This document shows, piece by piece, positions 53,964 through 63,407 of a stretch of 64,000 nt of DNA. Both the position numbers and the translations under genes were made by a program. Source of the stretch: Algoriphagus sediminis (GTDB lineage Bacteria; Bacteroidota; Bacteroidia; Cytophagales; Cyclobacteriaceae); NCBI RefSeq assembly GCF_030403435.1, contig NZ_JAUEPH010000005.1, positions 310,001 to 374,000 of the forward strand, read 5' to 3'. Under the pieces are notes generated by a model, which saw only the letters and a list, made by a program, of their open reading frames with translations, was not told the DNA's origin and ran no database searches. The number at the start of each line of letters is the position of its first letter. Positions within the stretch are counted from its first letter, which is position 1.

Positions 53964-55024
53964 TCATTTAATATACGAACTGTTTTTTCTTCACTTTCAG
54001 TGAATTGCCCGATTTTCCAAATTGCCTGCTTGCTCTCTTGGATGGTTCTTTCGAAAGATTCTAATCCTTCCGGATCTACAGCAATTAAAAGTCCTCCGGA
54101 GGTCTGAGGGTCACATAATTTTACCAAATCCATTCCATTCACTCCTTCCGTTTTTGAACTGTATGCATTCCAGTTGCGGTAGGTATTATCAGGGAAAATA
54201 AACTGATCTACATAGCCTTTAAATCCTTCCAAAACGGGAAGACTTGGAAGGTGGATTTCCGCAGAATTTCCTGCAGCCTCACACATTTCTATTAAATGTC
54301 CCAAAATTCCAAAACCAGTTACATCCGTCATGGCATGAACTTCCTGTTTATTTCCGAGTCTTTCTCCGATGCTATTCAACCGACATGTTGTTTCAAGTAA
54401 AACCAAATAATCTGACTTTGAGATCTTTTCTCTTTTCAGAGCTGTGGCAAATACACCAATGCCAATGGGTTTTGTGATAAAAATTAAATCCCCTGGTTTT
54501 GCACCTTTATTGGTTTTAATTTTTTCAGGGTGGACTACGCCATTTACAGATAAGCCGAAAACAGGGTCTTTGGCCGCAATACTGTGTCCGCCAGCAAGTT
54601 CAATACCCGCAGTTTTACAAATGGACTTGGCGCCTTCCAAAACCTTTGCTGCTAAAGCAGGAGAAAGCTTATCGGTGGGCCAGCTTAAAATGGCATTGGC
54701 AAATAAGGGTTTGCCACCCATCGCATAGACATCAGAAATGGCATTCGCAGCTGAAATTCTCCCAAAATCAAATGGATCATCGACGATAGGAGTAAAAAAA
54801 TCAACAGTATTTATCATCGCAATTTCTTCTGAAACCTGATAAACTGCTGCATCGTCTTTTCCCGAATTCCCAACCAATAGTTTCGGGTCATTTTGAGTGA
54901 AAGAACCGCTCGAGCTCAGGATTTCTTCCAATACCGCTGGCGCGATTTTACATCCACAACCAGAGCTGGTACTCCATTGTGTGAGCTTATCCTGCGAAGG
55001 TTCGTTCGAACTTTTCTCTAACAT
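53960..55024 (-). CDS. selD: Selenide, water dikinase
   Basis: 354 residues making selenophosphate from selenide and ATP. The catalytic segment SGCGCK places Cys23 and Lys26 where other SelD have Sec/Cys and Lys, so this is a Cys form with no selenocysteine codon. DAAVYQ, TVDFFTPIVDDPFDFGRI, TDVTGFGILGHL and CDPQTSGGLL complete the family pattern. It overlaps selU by 38 bp. Confidence 0.96.
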   Translation of the reverse strand: MLEKSSNEPSQDKLTQWSTSSGCGCKIAPAVLEEILSSSGSFTQNDPKLLVGNSGKDDAAVYQVSEEIAMINTVDFFTPIVDDPFDFGRISAANAISDVYAMGGKPLFANAILSWPTDKLSPALAAKVLEGAKSICKTAGIELAGGHSIAAKDPVFGLSVNGVVHPEKIKTNKGAKPGDLIFITKPIGIGVFATALKREKISKSDYLVLLETTCRLNSIGERLGNKQEVHAMTDVTGFGILGHLIEMCEAAGNSAEIHLPSLPVLEGFKGYVDQFIFPDNTYRNWNAYSSKTEGVNGMDLVKLCDPQTSGGLLIAVDPEGLESFERTIQESKQAIWKIGQFTESEEKTVRILNE

Positions 55025-56033
55025 ATATCAATTCTTTAACAGATTCATCTTCGGATTTTGAGGATAAATCAAGTTTAAAAGTGTAATGGGTCTTATGGTT
55101 CTGGAGATCGAAGTCGTAGGCCTTGTCGTAATAATCTAAGGTCATTTCGATCCACTTCTCCTTTTCATTGGCCTTTATTAACTCAATTATCTGCTTGGTC
55201 CGAAGACCTCCAAGTTTTTTTTGAAGCCTGAATACTGCCTTGATGAGTTCATCTTTATCTAGACTTCCATAATCCTTTTTGATCAAGCCAATCCTTTCTT
55301 TTCTGGTTTTCTCAATTGAAACCAAAGGAGATTTAAGCATTTGATGATAAAAACCGTCTGGAAGAATCACTTTACCGATTCTGCGGCTTTCATTCTCTAC
55401 CCAAATGTGTTTGTTTTTATCCAGAGGCATTAAGCATTCGCCTAAAAGATTTTCAAATTGCTCAACCGAGGGCTGTGAAGGCTGATCAATTCCTCCAAAA
55501 GAAGATCCTCTGTGATTTGCTAAATCTTCCAGGTCAATTACTTGCTCTCCCTCTTCGGAAAGGGATTTGAGTAATTGTGTTTTGCCAGTACCTGTTTTTC
55601 CTGCTAGGATCAATAGTCTATATTTTTCCCGTACCTCGGTAAAGGTTCTAGCCCGGTAGACCTTGTACCCACCTTCAAGGCGATACACTTCAAAGCTAAC
55701 CATTTGGAGTAACCAGGAAAGTATTTGGCTCCTCATTCCTCCTCGCCAGCAATAGATCAGGATTTTTTTTTCAGGGTAATTTTCCAGAGCACTCTTTTGG
55801 ATTTCATGAAATCTAGGACCTACGAGCTCAAATCCTTTAAGGGTTGCCTGCTCATTTCCCTTTTGCTTATAAAGCGTTCCAACTATTTTCCTTTCTTGAT
55901 TATTTAGAATTGGAATATTGATAGAATTTGGAATGTGACTTTGCTCAAATTCTTTCTCGCTTCGAGCATCGACAATGGGAAGCTTTGCCCGAAGGGCTAA
56001 AAATTCATCTAGGTCAATAAGTTGCTCTGGCAT
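54987..56033 (-). CDS. selU: tRNA 2-selenouridine synthase
   Basis: 348 residues: N-terminal rhodanese domain with Cys95 in YCWRGGMRSQ, and a C-terminal P-loop domain (GKTGTGKT at 145-152). It exchanges sulfur of 2-thiouridine-34 in certain tRNAs for selenium supplied by SelD (also called MnmH/YbbB). It is first in the operon selU-selD-PD40, with a 38-bp overlap to selD. No selA or selB is seen, so the selenium use that the window proves is in tRNA. Confidence 0.93.
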   Translation of the reverse strand: MPEQLIDLDEFLALRAKLPIVDARSEKEFEQSHIPNSINIPILNNQERKIVGTLYKQKGNEQATLKGFELVGPRFHEIQKSALENYPEKKILIYCWRGGMRSQILSWLLQMVSFEVYRLEGGYKVYRARTFTEVREKYRLLILAGKTGTGKTQLLKSLSEEGEQVIDLEDLANHRGSSFGGIDQPSQPSVEQFENLLGECLMPLDKNKHIWVENESRRIGKVILPDGFYHQMLKSPLVSIEKTRKERIGLIKKDYGSLDKDELIKAVFRLQKKLGGLRTKQIIELIKANEKEKWIEMTLDYYDKAYDFDLQNHKTHYTFKLDLSSKSEDESVKELIYVREKFERTFAG

Positions 56034-56044
56034 AATTACAAGAT

Positions 56045-56075
56045 AAAAAAAAAGCCACGAGAGAATTCTCGTGGC
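56045..56075 (-). terminator. Intrinsic terminator after trxA
   Basis: GCCACGAG (56054-56061) pairs with CTCGTGGC (56068-56075) around AGAATT, followed on the minus strand by nine T, 21 bp beyond the trxA stop. Confidence 0.88.
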
Positions 56076-56095
56076 CTAGTCAAATGTTTGGTCAA

Positions 56096-56416
56096 TTAAA
56101 GTTGAGCGTCCAATTTCTGAGCTAAAACAGACTTTGGAACAGCACCTACTTGCTTGTCAACGATTTCTCCGCCTTTAAAGAACAATAGGGTAGGGATAGA
56201 TCGAATCCCAAATGCTTGGGCAACCGCAGGGTTAGAATCTACATCCACTTTTCCAATAACCGCCTTACCATCATAATCTCCGGCCAACTCTTCCACTACA
56301 GGTCCGATCATCTTACAGGGTCCACACCATTCTGCCCAAAAATCGACTAGAATAGGCTGATCTGATTTGATGATTTCTTCAAAGTTTGCATCGGTGATTT
56401 CAATTGCTTTTGCCAT
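56096..56416 (-). CDS. trxA: Thioredoxin
   Basis: 106 residues, classical thioredoxin with WCGPC (Cys31, Cys34) in FWAEWCGPCK and the cis-proline segment IRSIPTLLFFKGG. Cytoplasmic disulfide reductase. A TATATTTG -7-like sequence lies upstream and a terminator downstream, so it is an independent transcription unit. Confidence 0.95.
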   Translation of the reverse strand: MAKAIEITDANFEEIIKSDQPILVDFWAEWCGPCKMIGPVVEELAGDYDGKAVIGKVDVDSNPAVAQAFGIRSIPTLLFFKGGEIVDKQVGAVPKSVLAQKLDAQL

Positions 56417-56448
56417 AATATGTTTGGTTAAATTTTGTCAGTTTTTTG

Positions 56449-56456
56449 CAAATATA
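56449..56456 (-). promoter_or_regulatory. Candidate -7 element upstream of trxA
   Basis: The minus strand reads TATATTTG, an exact TAnnTTTG match, about 33 bp before the trxA start. Confidence 0.4.
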
Positions 56457-56534
56457 GGATTGAAAGGTTTATCTCCTTTAATTAGTTCCGACCAGGTAAT
56501 TTTTTTTATTCATTCCTGCTGAAAACGAGTTACT

Positions 56535-59500
56535 TCAGATGATTTTGTAATTTATTTCAGGTATTTCATCCAGAACTTTGATGAAACTGGAGGTTGGATC
56601 GATATTCACCGTTTTCGAGAAAAGTTGAAGTGAAATATTCTCTTTCTTATCGATAACCTCAAAATAAAGCTTTGCCTTTCCTGGGTTCTGTGAGGTTAAA
56701 CTGTGCAGGTCTTCCATGAGATCATAGGTAAGGTGATCCAGATCTATAGATAAGCGGACTCCTTTGACCATCATTTCTTTCACCTCGTTCAACAAATTAA
56801 TTTTGTTGATTTTGAATTCATATTCGTTCTCCTTCCACCGATTTTGCTGAACCTTTCCTTGAATGAATAGAAACCAGCCTGTCATAAAATACTCTTTGAA
56901 TTTGATGTAGTCTTCACCGAAAAGATAGAAAGTGTGTGAACCTGCATAATCCTCCATGGTGAGTGTGCCAAAAGGGTTCCCTTTTTTAGTCGTCCTATGG
57001 GCAAAAGAAGCCACGGAGCCTGCAAGCCTCAATTCACCCCTTGACTTCAAAAGTTCAGCATCACTAAGGTCCGGCATTTTAGCATTCGTGAAATTTTCAA
57101 TTTCGAGCTTGTATTGATCCAGAGGATGCCCAGAAATGTAAAGTCCCACAACTTCCTTTTCGATGTTCAATTGCTGCAGCTGTGAAAACGGCTCCATTTC
57201 AGGAATTGAAGGCAGGGGAATTTCCATGCCACCTGACCCCCCGCCAAAGAGGCTAACCTGAGCCGAATCTTCCTCCTGCTGGACCTTCTGGGCATACTTC
57301 ACTGCTTTTTCAATTAGAGTTGCTTCTCCCTCCACAGATTCGAGATACTGTCTTCTATGAAACTCAGGGAAGCAATCGAAAGCACCAGCCATGGCTAGAG
57401 CTTCCATGGTTTTTTTGTTTAAGGCTTTAGAGTTTACCCGCTTCGCAAAGTCAAAGATATTTTTGAAAGGGCCATTGGCTTCCCTTTCCTCAATGATGGA
57501 TTGAACAGCCGCGGAGCCAGCACCTTTTATGGCTGCCATTCCAAATCGAATCTCTCCTGCCTGATTCACCGTGAATCCACTTTTGGATTCATTGACATCA
57601 GGACCCAAAACAGGAATGTTACCTCGTTTGCATTCCTCCATAAAGAAGGTGACCTGAGTAATGTCATTCATGTTATTAGACAGGACAGAAGCAAGGTATT
57701 CTGCTGGATAGTGTGCCTTGAGGTAGGCCGTTTGATAAGCCACCCAAGCATAGCAGGTGGAGTGGGATTTATTGAAGGCATAGGAGGCAAAAGCTTCCCA
57801 GTCCACCCAGATTTTTTCTAGTTTTTTGGGATCATGACCTTTCGCACTTGCCTGCTCAATGAATTTTGGCTTCATCTTATCCAGGACATCCTTTTGCTTT
57901 TTACCCATGGCTTTTCGAAGAACATCCGCTTCACCTTTGGTGAAATCTGCCAGTTTCTGGGAAAGTAGCATCACCTGCTCCTGATACACCGTAATCCCGT
58001 AGGTTTCCTCCAGGTACTCCTTCATGTCATCGAGATCATAAGTGATCTCCTTTTTCCCGTGTTTTCTATCGATGAACTCAGGGATGTAAGCAAGAGGACC
58101 CGGCCTATACAGGGCATTCATGGCTATCAAATCAGCAAATGCCGTAGGTTTAAGCTCCCGCATGTACTTTTGCATCCCGGCAGATTCATATTGGAATATG
58201 CCAACAGTCTCCCCTCGCTGGAAAAGTTCGTAGGTCTTTTGATCATCGATAGGAAATGCATCGGGATCCAGTTCTATGCCATGACGCTCTTTCACGATTT
58301 TGCAAGCGTCTTTGATCAGAGTTAATGTTTTAAGCCCCAGGAAGTCCATTTTGAGCAATCCAGCAGATTCTACAACTGAGTTGTCAAACTGAGTGCAGAC
58401 CATCTCCGAGTCTTTCGCTAAGGCCACAGGGACGAAATTCGTTATGTCATCAGGTGTGATGATCACTCCACAGGCATGAATTCCCGTATTCCTGACAGAA
58501 CCCTCCAGTACGGTGGCTTGGTTGACCGTTTTGGCGGACTCATCCTGTCCTTTGGAGATCTTTAATAATTCTTCTGCTTTTTGGATCAGTTCACCTTGAT
58601 TTTTTAGCTTTTCAGCCAAAGCTTTTTTGTCGCTGGCCAGATCAAATAGCTTTTTGAGTTTGATGTCAGGAACCAAATTCGCTAATCTACCTGCTTCAGC
58701 TAAAGGCAAATTCAATACTCTAGCCGTATCCCGAATGGCTGATTTTGCGGCCATGGTACCGTAAGTGATGATCTGAGCAACCTGATTTGAACCATATTTC
58801 TTGATCACATAATCAATAACCTTTCCGCGCCCTTCATCATCAAAGTCGATATCAATATCAGGTAGGGAGACCCGGTCTGGATTTAGGAATCTTTCAAAAA
58901 GTAGGTCGTATTCGATGGGGTCTACATTCGTGATGCCAATACAATATGCCACTGCAGAACCAGCTGCGGAACCTCTTCCTGGCCCCACAGAAACTCCCAT
59001 GTCTCTGGCCGCTCGGGTGAAATCCTGAACGATCAAAAAGTAGCCCGGATAACCTGTATTTTCAATAGTGGCTAATTCGAAATCCAGTCGTTCCTGAATT
59101 TCAGGGGTGATTTCTCCGTAGCGTTCTTTGGCACCCTCATAAGTTAAATGCCTTAAGTAAGCGTTTTCTCCCCTTTTGCCTCCATCCTGAGCATCTTCTT
59201 CATGGATGAACTCATCAGGAATCCCAAACTTTGGAAGGAGAACTTCTCTGGAGAGTTTATAAGGCTCGATCTTATCCACGATTTCCTGAGTGCATTCTAT
59301 GGCTTCAGGCAGATCTGCGAAAAGTTTCTTCATCTCTTCAGGAGATTTTAGATAGAATTCGTCATTTGGGAGTCCATATCTAAATTCACGGCCTCTTTTG
59401 CCTATGTATTTTTTTGGCTTTTCTACCAATTCTCCATCCTTCACACAGATCAGAATGTCGTGCGCTTTTGCATCAGCCTTGTCATTGTAATAAGAATTAT

Positions 59501-60818
59501 TTGCTGCGAAATATTTCACTTCATGCTTCTTGGCAAACTCCAGAAGAACTTCATTTACTTTTTCTTCTTCAGGAATTCCATGCCGGCAAAGCTCCACATA
59601 AAAGTCTTCTCCAAACTGCTCTTTCCACCAAAGAAAGGCTTCCTCAGCCTGAGTTTCTCCCACATTCAAAATCAAAAATGGGACTTCGCCCCAAAGTCCT
59701 CCAGTTGTTGCTATTATGTCTTCCTTGTATTGAGCGAGTATTTCCTTATCAATTCTAGGGACATAATAAAAGCCTTCGATATTGGCGTATGAGGCTAGTT
59801 TGGCAAGATTATGATAGCCTTTCTTATTTTTTGCCAGGAGCACAGTTTGGTAGCCGTCATCCTTGTTTGACTTGTTTTTTCGATCGCGACAAAGATTAAA
59901 TTCACAACCAACAATTGGTTTGATATCCTGATCCATGGCTGCTTTTACAAAATGAAAAGCTCCCATCATGTTACCATGATCAGTCATGGCGATGGCTGGC
60001 ATTCCCTGTTCTTTTACCTTAGAAATCAAAGCCGGAATTTCGGAAGTCGCCTGCAGCACTGAATACTGGGTATGGACATGCAGATGGCTAAAGTGCACAT
60101 CACTCAATTCCGAAATGTCTGCCTTACCTGCCTGCTTTAGAATGTCCTCTGCTTCCTTTTTGATGTCAGAAGCTTGTGCAAAATTTGCTTCTTCTAGCTC
60201 AGGGGCTTCGTAGATTACCTCAGATACTTTTATTCCTGCTTCCGGTTTTTGAACTCCCTGCGCGATTAGTCCGAAGAAGCATTTTGCCGTGGCATCCACA
60301 TCGTATGCCGCATCGTGTGCATCCTCAAATCCCTTTCCGAAAAGCTTTTGATGGAGCTCGGTCAGTGTGGGCCACTTATATTTCCCACCTCTACCACCAG
60401 GAATAGCACAGAAATCTGTAGAAATATCCTTGGTATCCAGCTGAGTGGCGGTGAGTGGCATAGTGGCCTCAGCTCGATGGTACTCACAGCCGACCACATT
60501 CACGTCAAACTCCACATTATGCCCAACCAGATATTTGCTCTTTTTTACATCACCTTCAAAAATTCCTAAGACTTGCTTTAGGTCATGGCCTTCAGCCAAA
60601 GCTCTTTTGGTAGAAATCCCATGGACCTTTTCAGCATTATATGGAATAGTGAATCCCTCAGGGCGAATTATGTAATTATGATTCGAGATTAAATTCCCTT
60701 TTTCGTCATGAAGCTGCCAGGCCAACTGCACCAGTCTTGGCCAGTTGTCCAGATCAGTCATAGGGGCATTATAATCGCGTGGAAGACCCGTGGTCTCCGT
60801 ATCAAAAATTAAATACAT
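56535..60818 (-). CDS. dnaE: DNA polymerase III alpha subunit with N-terminal proofreading exonuclease
   Basis: 1427 residues, longer than the usual DnaE (about 1160) because a DEDDh exonuclease (residues about 1-190; D6, E8, D105, H168, D173 all present) is fused in front. A linker rich in acidic and Ala residues (195-240) leads to the PHP domain (HLHVHTQYSVL at about 245, TDHGNMMGAF), the polymerase core with PDIDIDFDD at about residue 650, helix-hairpin-helix, and the OB domain (LRLAGSVASFAHRT). QVSLF at 1187-1191 looks like a beta-clamp-binding motif. The fusion would let the replicase proofread without separate DnaQ. Confidence 0.95.
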   Translation of the reverse strand: MYLIFDTETTGLPRDYNAPMTDLDNWPRLVQLAWQLHDEKGNLISNHNYIIRPEGFTIPYNAEKVHGISTKRALAEGHDLKQVLGIFEGDVKKSKYLVGHNVEFDVNVVGCEYHRAEATMPLTATQLDTKDISTDFCAIPGGRGGKYKWPTLTELHQKLFGKGFEDAHDAAYDVDATAKCFFGLIAQGVQKPEAGIKVSEVIYEAPELEEANFAQASDIKKEAEDILKQAGKADISELSDVHFSHLHVHTQYSVLQATSEIPALISKVKEQGMPAIAMTDHGNMMGAFHFVKAAMDQDIKPIVGCEFNLCRDRKNKSNKDDGYQTVLLAKNKKGYHNLAKLASYANIEGFYYVPRIDKEILAQYKEDIIATTGGLWGEVPFLILNVGETQAEEAFLWWKEQFGEDFYVELCRHGIPEEEKVNEVLLEFAKKHEVKYFAANNSYYNDKADAKAHDILICVKDGELVEKPKKYIGKRGREFRYGLPNDEFYLKSPEEMKKLFADLPEAIECTQEIVDKIEPYKLSREVLLPKFGIPDEFIHEEDAQDGGKRGENAYLRHLTYEGAKERYGEITPEIQERLDFELATIENTGYPGYFLIVQDFTRAARDMGVSVGPGRGSAAGSAVAYCIGITNVDPIEYDLLFERFLNPDRVSLPDIDIDFDDEGRGKVIDYVIKKYGSNQVAQIITYGTMAAKSAIRDTARVLNLPLAEAGRLANLVPDIKLKKLFDLASDKKALAEKLKNQGELIQKAEELLKISKGQDESAKTVNQATVLEGSVRNTGIHACGVIITPDDITNFVPVALAKDSEMVCTQFDNSVVESAGLLKMDFLGLKTLTLIKDACKIVKERHGIELDPDAFPIDDQKTYELFQRGETVGIFQYESAGMQKYMRELKPTAFADLIAMNALYRPGPLAYIPEFIDRKHGKKEITYDLDDMKEYLEETYGITVYQEQVMLLSQKLADFTKGEADVLRKAMGKKQKDVLDKMKPKFIEQASAKGHDPKKLEKIWVDWEAFASYAFNKSHSTCYAWVAYQTAYLKAHYPAEYLASVLSNNMNDITQVTFFMEECKRGNIPVLGPDVNESKSGFTVNQAGEIRFGMAAIKGAGSAAVQSIIEEREANGPFKNIFDFAKRVNSKALNKKTMEALAMAGAFDCFPEFHRRQYLESVEGEATLIEKAVKYAQKVQQEEDSAQVSLFGGGSGGMEIPLPSIPEMEPFSQLQQLNIEKEVVGLYISGHPLDQYKLEIENFTNAKMPDLSDAELLKSRGELRLAGSVASFAHRTTKKGNPFGTLTMEDYAGSHTFYLFGEDYIKFKEYFMTGWFLFIQGKVQQNRWKENEYEFKINKINLLNEVKEMMVKGVRLSIDLDHLTYDLMEDLHSLTSQNPGKAKLYFEVIDKKENISLQLFSKTVNIDPTSSFIKVLDEIPEINYKII

Positions 60819-60940
60819 ACAGCTTAAGGAATTGAATCTTCAAATTAGGATTAATGACTCAATCCTACCAGTGTTCACGGTGCAAATTGTCGCGAAAAGA
60901 GTGAAATTTTCTGAAGTTAAAAGAGTATTGAAAAATGCCT

Positions 60941-61579
60941 TTATCGTTTATCTTCCCAAGGGACATAAACCACCTTTTTGGTCTCAAAAAAATCTTCCTT
61001 GAAATAGTCTTCCAAATGGTAAGTGACATACGATTTTCCGATTTCTTCCATCTCCTCATCCACTTCGCCACCCTTTAGATAAAGAATTCCATTTTGGAAC
61101 TCATTGAAGTCCTCTCTTTTAATTTTACCTTTTACCCAAGGGTAAAAATTAGCCATTCGGGTCACGGCACGGCTGACCACAAAATCATACTTTCGGACCA
61201 AGCTTTCTGCGCGCGTTTGCTGAGCTTCTACATTGCTGAGCTTTAGGGATTTGGCCACATCTTTCACCACGGTGATTTTCTTACCAATAGAATCTACCAG
61301 ATGAAAATGGGTGTCAGGGAAAAGAATGGCTAGGGGAACACCAGGAAAACCTCCGCCAGTTCCGATGTCAAGAATCTTAGTCCCGGGTTGGAAGCTAGTG
61401 ACCTTAGCGATTCCTAAAGAATGGAGGACATGTCGAACATAGAATTGATCAAAATCCTTTCGGCTGATCACATTTATTTTCGAATTCCAATCACCATATA
61501 GCTCACCTAACCTTTCAAACTGGCTGTATTGATGATCTGTGATCTTGGGAAAGTAGTGTTTGATAATCTCAGCAGGCAT
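60941..61579 (-). CDS. rsmG: 16S rRNA (guanine-527-N7) methyltransferase
   Basis: 212 residues of the RsmG/GidB family. The SAM-binding motif I is DIGTGGGFPGVPLAI, and RHVLHSL and SRAVTRM follow the family pattern. Its start is 3 bp after the sigma-factor stop, so it is co-transcribed with it and the GT2 gene. Confidence 0.94.
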   Translation of the reverse strand: MPAEIIKHYFPKITDHQYSQFERLGELYGDWNSKINVISRKDFDQFYVRHVLHSLGIAKVTSFQPGTKILDIGTGGGFPGVPLAILFPDTHFHLVDSIGKKITVVKDVAKSLKLSNVEAQQTRAESLVRKYDFVVSRAVTRMANFYPWVKGKIKREDFNEFQNGILYLKGGEVDEEMEEIGKSYVTYHLEDYFKEDFFETKKVVYVPWEDKR

Positions 61580-61582
61580 CGC

Positions 61583-62194
61583 TTAGATGTGTTTTTTCTT
61601 ACCCTCTGCGATTTCGAAAAGAAGTTCTCTGGAACGGTGAAGTTGTGCTTTTACCGTCCCCAGGGGCTTCTCTAATTCCTTGGCGATTTCTTCATAAGAA
61701 AGCTCATCAAAGTATCTAAGTTTTACCAATTTTCGATATTTGGCTGGAAGCTTATCCACGAAGATTCTTACCATTTCGATCCGCTGAGTTTTGATGAACT
61801 CATCCTGAGGATTACGATCATCGTCCTCTACGTCAATAGTCACCGGGTTTCCACCATCATCAGTCATGGTCGTATTTAGACTCATGGTTTTGAGTTTTTT
61901 CTTACGAATAAAATCGATGGTGTTGTTTGTGGCAATTCTGAAAAGCCAAGTGGAAAAGGTATAGTCTTTTTTGAAGCGATGAAGGTTTTTAAAAGCTTTG
62001 GCGAAAGCCTCCATAGTCAAATCTTCTGCATCATCTGCATCGCGAATCATCTTGAGTATCATGAAGTACACCGCTTTTTTGTAGCGCTTCATAAGCAGGG
62101 CATAGGCTTGCTGATCCTGCTCATCTACAGCTTGATCAATCAAAGCGAAATCCTGTAAGGCTTTCTTAGAAAATTCGCGTTTGTTCAATTCCAT
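61583..62194 (-). CDS. RNA polymerase sigma factor, sigma-70/ECF type
   Basis: 203 residues. Region 2 runs from ALLMKRYKKAVYFMILKMI to TFSTWLFRIATNNTIDFIRKKK, and the C-terminal region 4 (LPAKYRKLVKLRYFDELSYEEIAKELEKPLGTVKAQLHRSRE) contains a clear helix-turn-helix. No anti-sigma factor gene is adjacent. It sits between a GT2 gene, overlapping by 10 bp, and rsmG (3-bp gap). Promoter specificity cannot be told. Confidence 0.9.
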   Translation of the reverse strand: MELNKREFSKKALQDFALIDQAVDEQDQQAYALLMKRYKKAVYFMILKMIRDADDAEDLTMEAFAKAFKNLHRFKKDYTFSTWLFRIATNNTIDFIRKKKLKTMSLNTTMTDDGGNPVTIDVEDDDRNPQDEFIKTQRIEMVRIFVDKLPAKYRKLVKLRYFDELSYEEIAKELEKPLGTVKAQLHRSRELLFEIAEGKKKHI

Positions 62195-63324
62195 TTAACA
62201 GTTTTTGCCTGATGGGAAATAGCTCCTAAAATCCAAAAGTAACCCAAATACAGAAAATCATGTAACCAGGTAAGTTTGAATGAACCATAACCCTGAACCT
62301 TCTTAGCGGCTTGCTTAAAGAGAAGGGAAAGGAGAAGGGTTCTAATAAGAATAATACCGTAAACAACGAAAAATTGTTCCCAATTCTGATTTATCCCTGA
62401 ATAAATCAACAATCCTATGCCTCCAATCCAGAATAAAGCATGGGAAAGGGTATACATTCCAATTTTTCTTTTGTCCTTAAACTTGTAATATTTTCCTATG
62501 TGTAGGTGTCGTTTTTTTTGAACCAAGTAGGATTTTGTATTGGTTTTTGGTTGAGATAGGGTAATGGAATTCGGATGAATTACCACTTCTGCATTTCTTG
62601 AATTCGCATACTTATTCACGAATAGATCATCATCTCCTCCCTCTAAATGCCAAATGTCTTTGAATGCCTTGACCTTCATAAAGTGGTCTTTGCGGTAGCA
62701 GAGATTTCTACCTACGCCCATAAAGGGAGCTTTCCATAACCCAAAGGACAGATAGTACAAGGCTGTCAAGAGGGTTTCGAATTGGATCCAACTATTTAGA
62801 AAGCCAGACTTCTGTTCATACCCTGAATAGCCAATGGAGTAGATTTTACCTCTTTCGCGAACAGGTTCTGTCATCAGGCGTATCCAATCCTTGCTAACTG
62901 GCACACAGTCCGCATCCGTGAGTAAGATTATATCATTTGATGAAACCTTGATCCCAAGGGTAAGTGCATACTTTTTTGAGGTGACGTGATCAGGTGTATA
63001 ATCCACCGTGACCGTTCTGAGCCTTGGATAAATATTCAGCATATCCTGAAGAAGTTCATGCGTTCCGTCAGTGGAACGATCATCGATAATCAGAACTTCA
63101 AAGTCTTTATAATCTTGTTTGAAAAGCTCTGGTATCAGAGTTTGCAGCCTTTCTTTTTCATTTCGAGCTGCAATAGCTACCGTAACACTTTCAAGCTTCT
63201 CGGGTGAGGTCTCTTTTCTATTTCGGTGTGAGAAAGTAAGGAGCCGGCCAAAAATAAAAATCAGATATATCATCTGAATGCTTAATCCCAATCCAAATAA
63301 TACGAGAAGTAAAAATAGCTCCAT
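62185..63324 (-). CDS. Membrane-anchored family 2 glycosyltransferase
   Basis: 379 residues. An N-terminal membrane helix is followed by a GT-A core (VAIAARNEKERL, IIDDRSTDGT, LTDADCVP for D-x-D, and GGDDDLFVNK) and by three or so membrane helices at the C-terminus. The QKKRHLHIGKYY segment lies at the place of the (Q/R)xxRW-type acceptor motif. It is probably involved in envelope polysaccharide or glycolipid synthesis; substrate unknown. It is first in a transcript with the sigma factor and rsmG. Confidence 0.85.
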   Translation of the reverse strand: MELFLLLVLFGLGLSIQMIYLIFIFGRLLTFSHRNRKETSPEKLESVTVAIAARNEKERLQTLIPELFKQDYKDFEVLIIDDRSTDGTHELLQDMLNIYPRLRTVTVDYTPDHVTSKKYALTLGIKVSSNDIILLTDADCVPVSKDWIRLMTEPVRERGKIYSIGYSGYEQKSGFLNSWIQFETLLTALYYLSFGLWKAPFMGVGRNLCYRKDHFMKVKAFKDIWHLEGGDDDLFVNKYANSRNAEVVIHPNSITLSQPKTNTKSYLVQKKRHLHIGKYYKFKDKRKIGMYTLSHALFWIGGIGLLIYSGINQNWEQFFVVYGIILIRTLLLSLLFKQAAKKVQGYGSFKLTWLHDFLYLGYFWILGAISHQAKTVKWN

Positions 63325-63407
63325 AGTCCGCTTAGCTGCGCAAATATAAAATCAATTCGAGCACCTGTTTAAGAATAAGCATTTATTTTTGTGTCAGCTA
63401 TTATTAG

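Noticed and set aside
53960..55024. Selenocysteine codon in selD
   Set aside because: The catalytic position is encoded as Cys (SGCGCK); there is no in-frame TGA.
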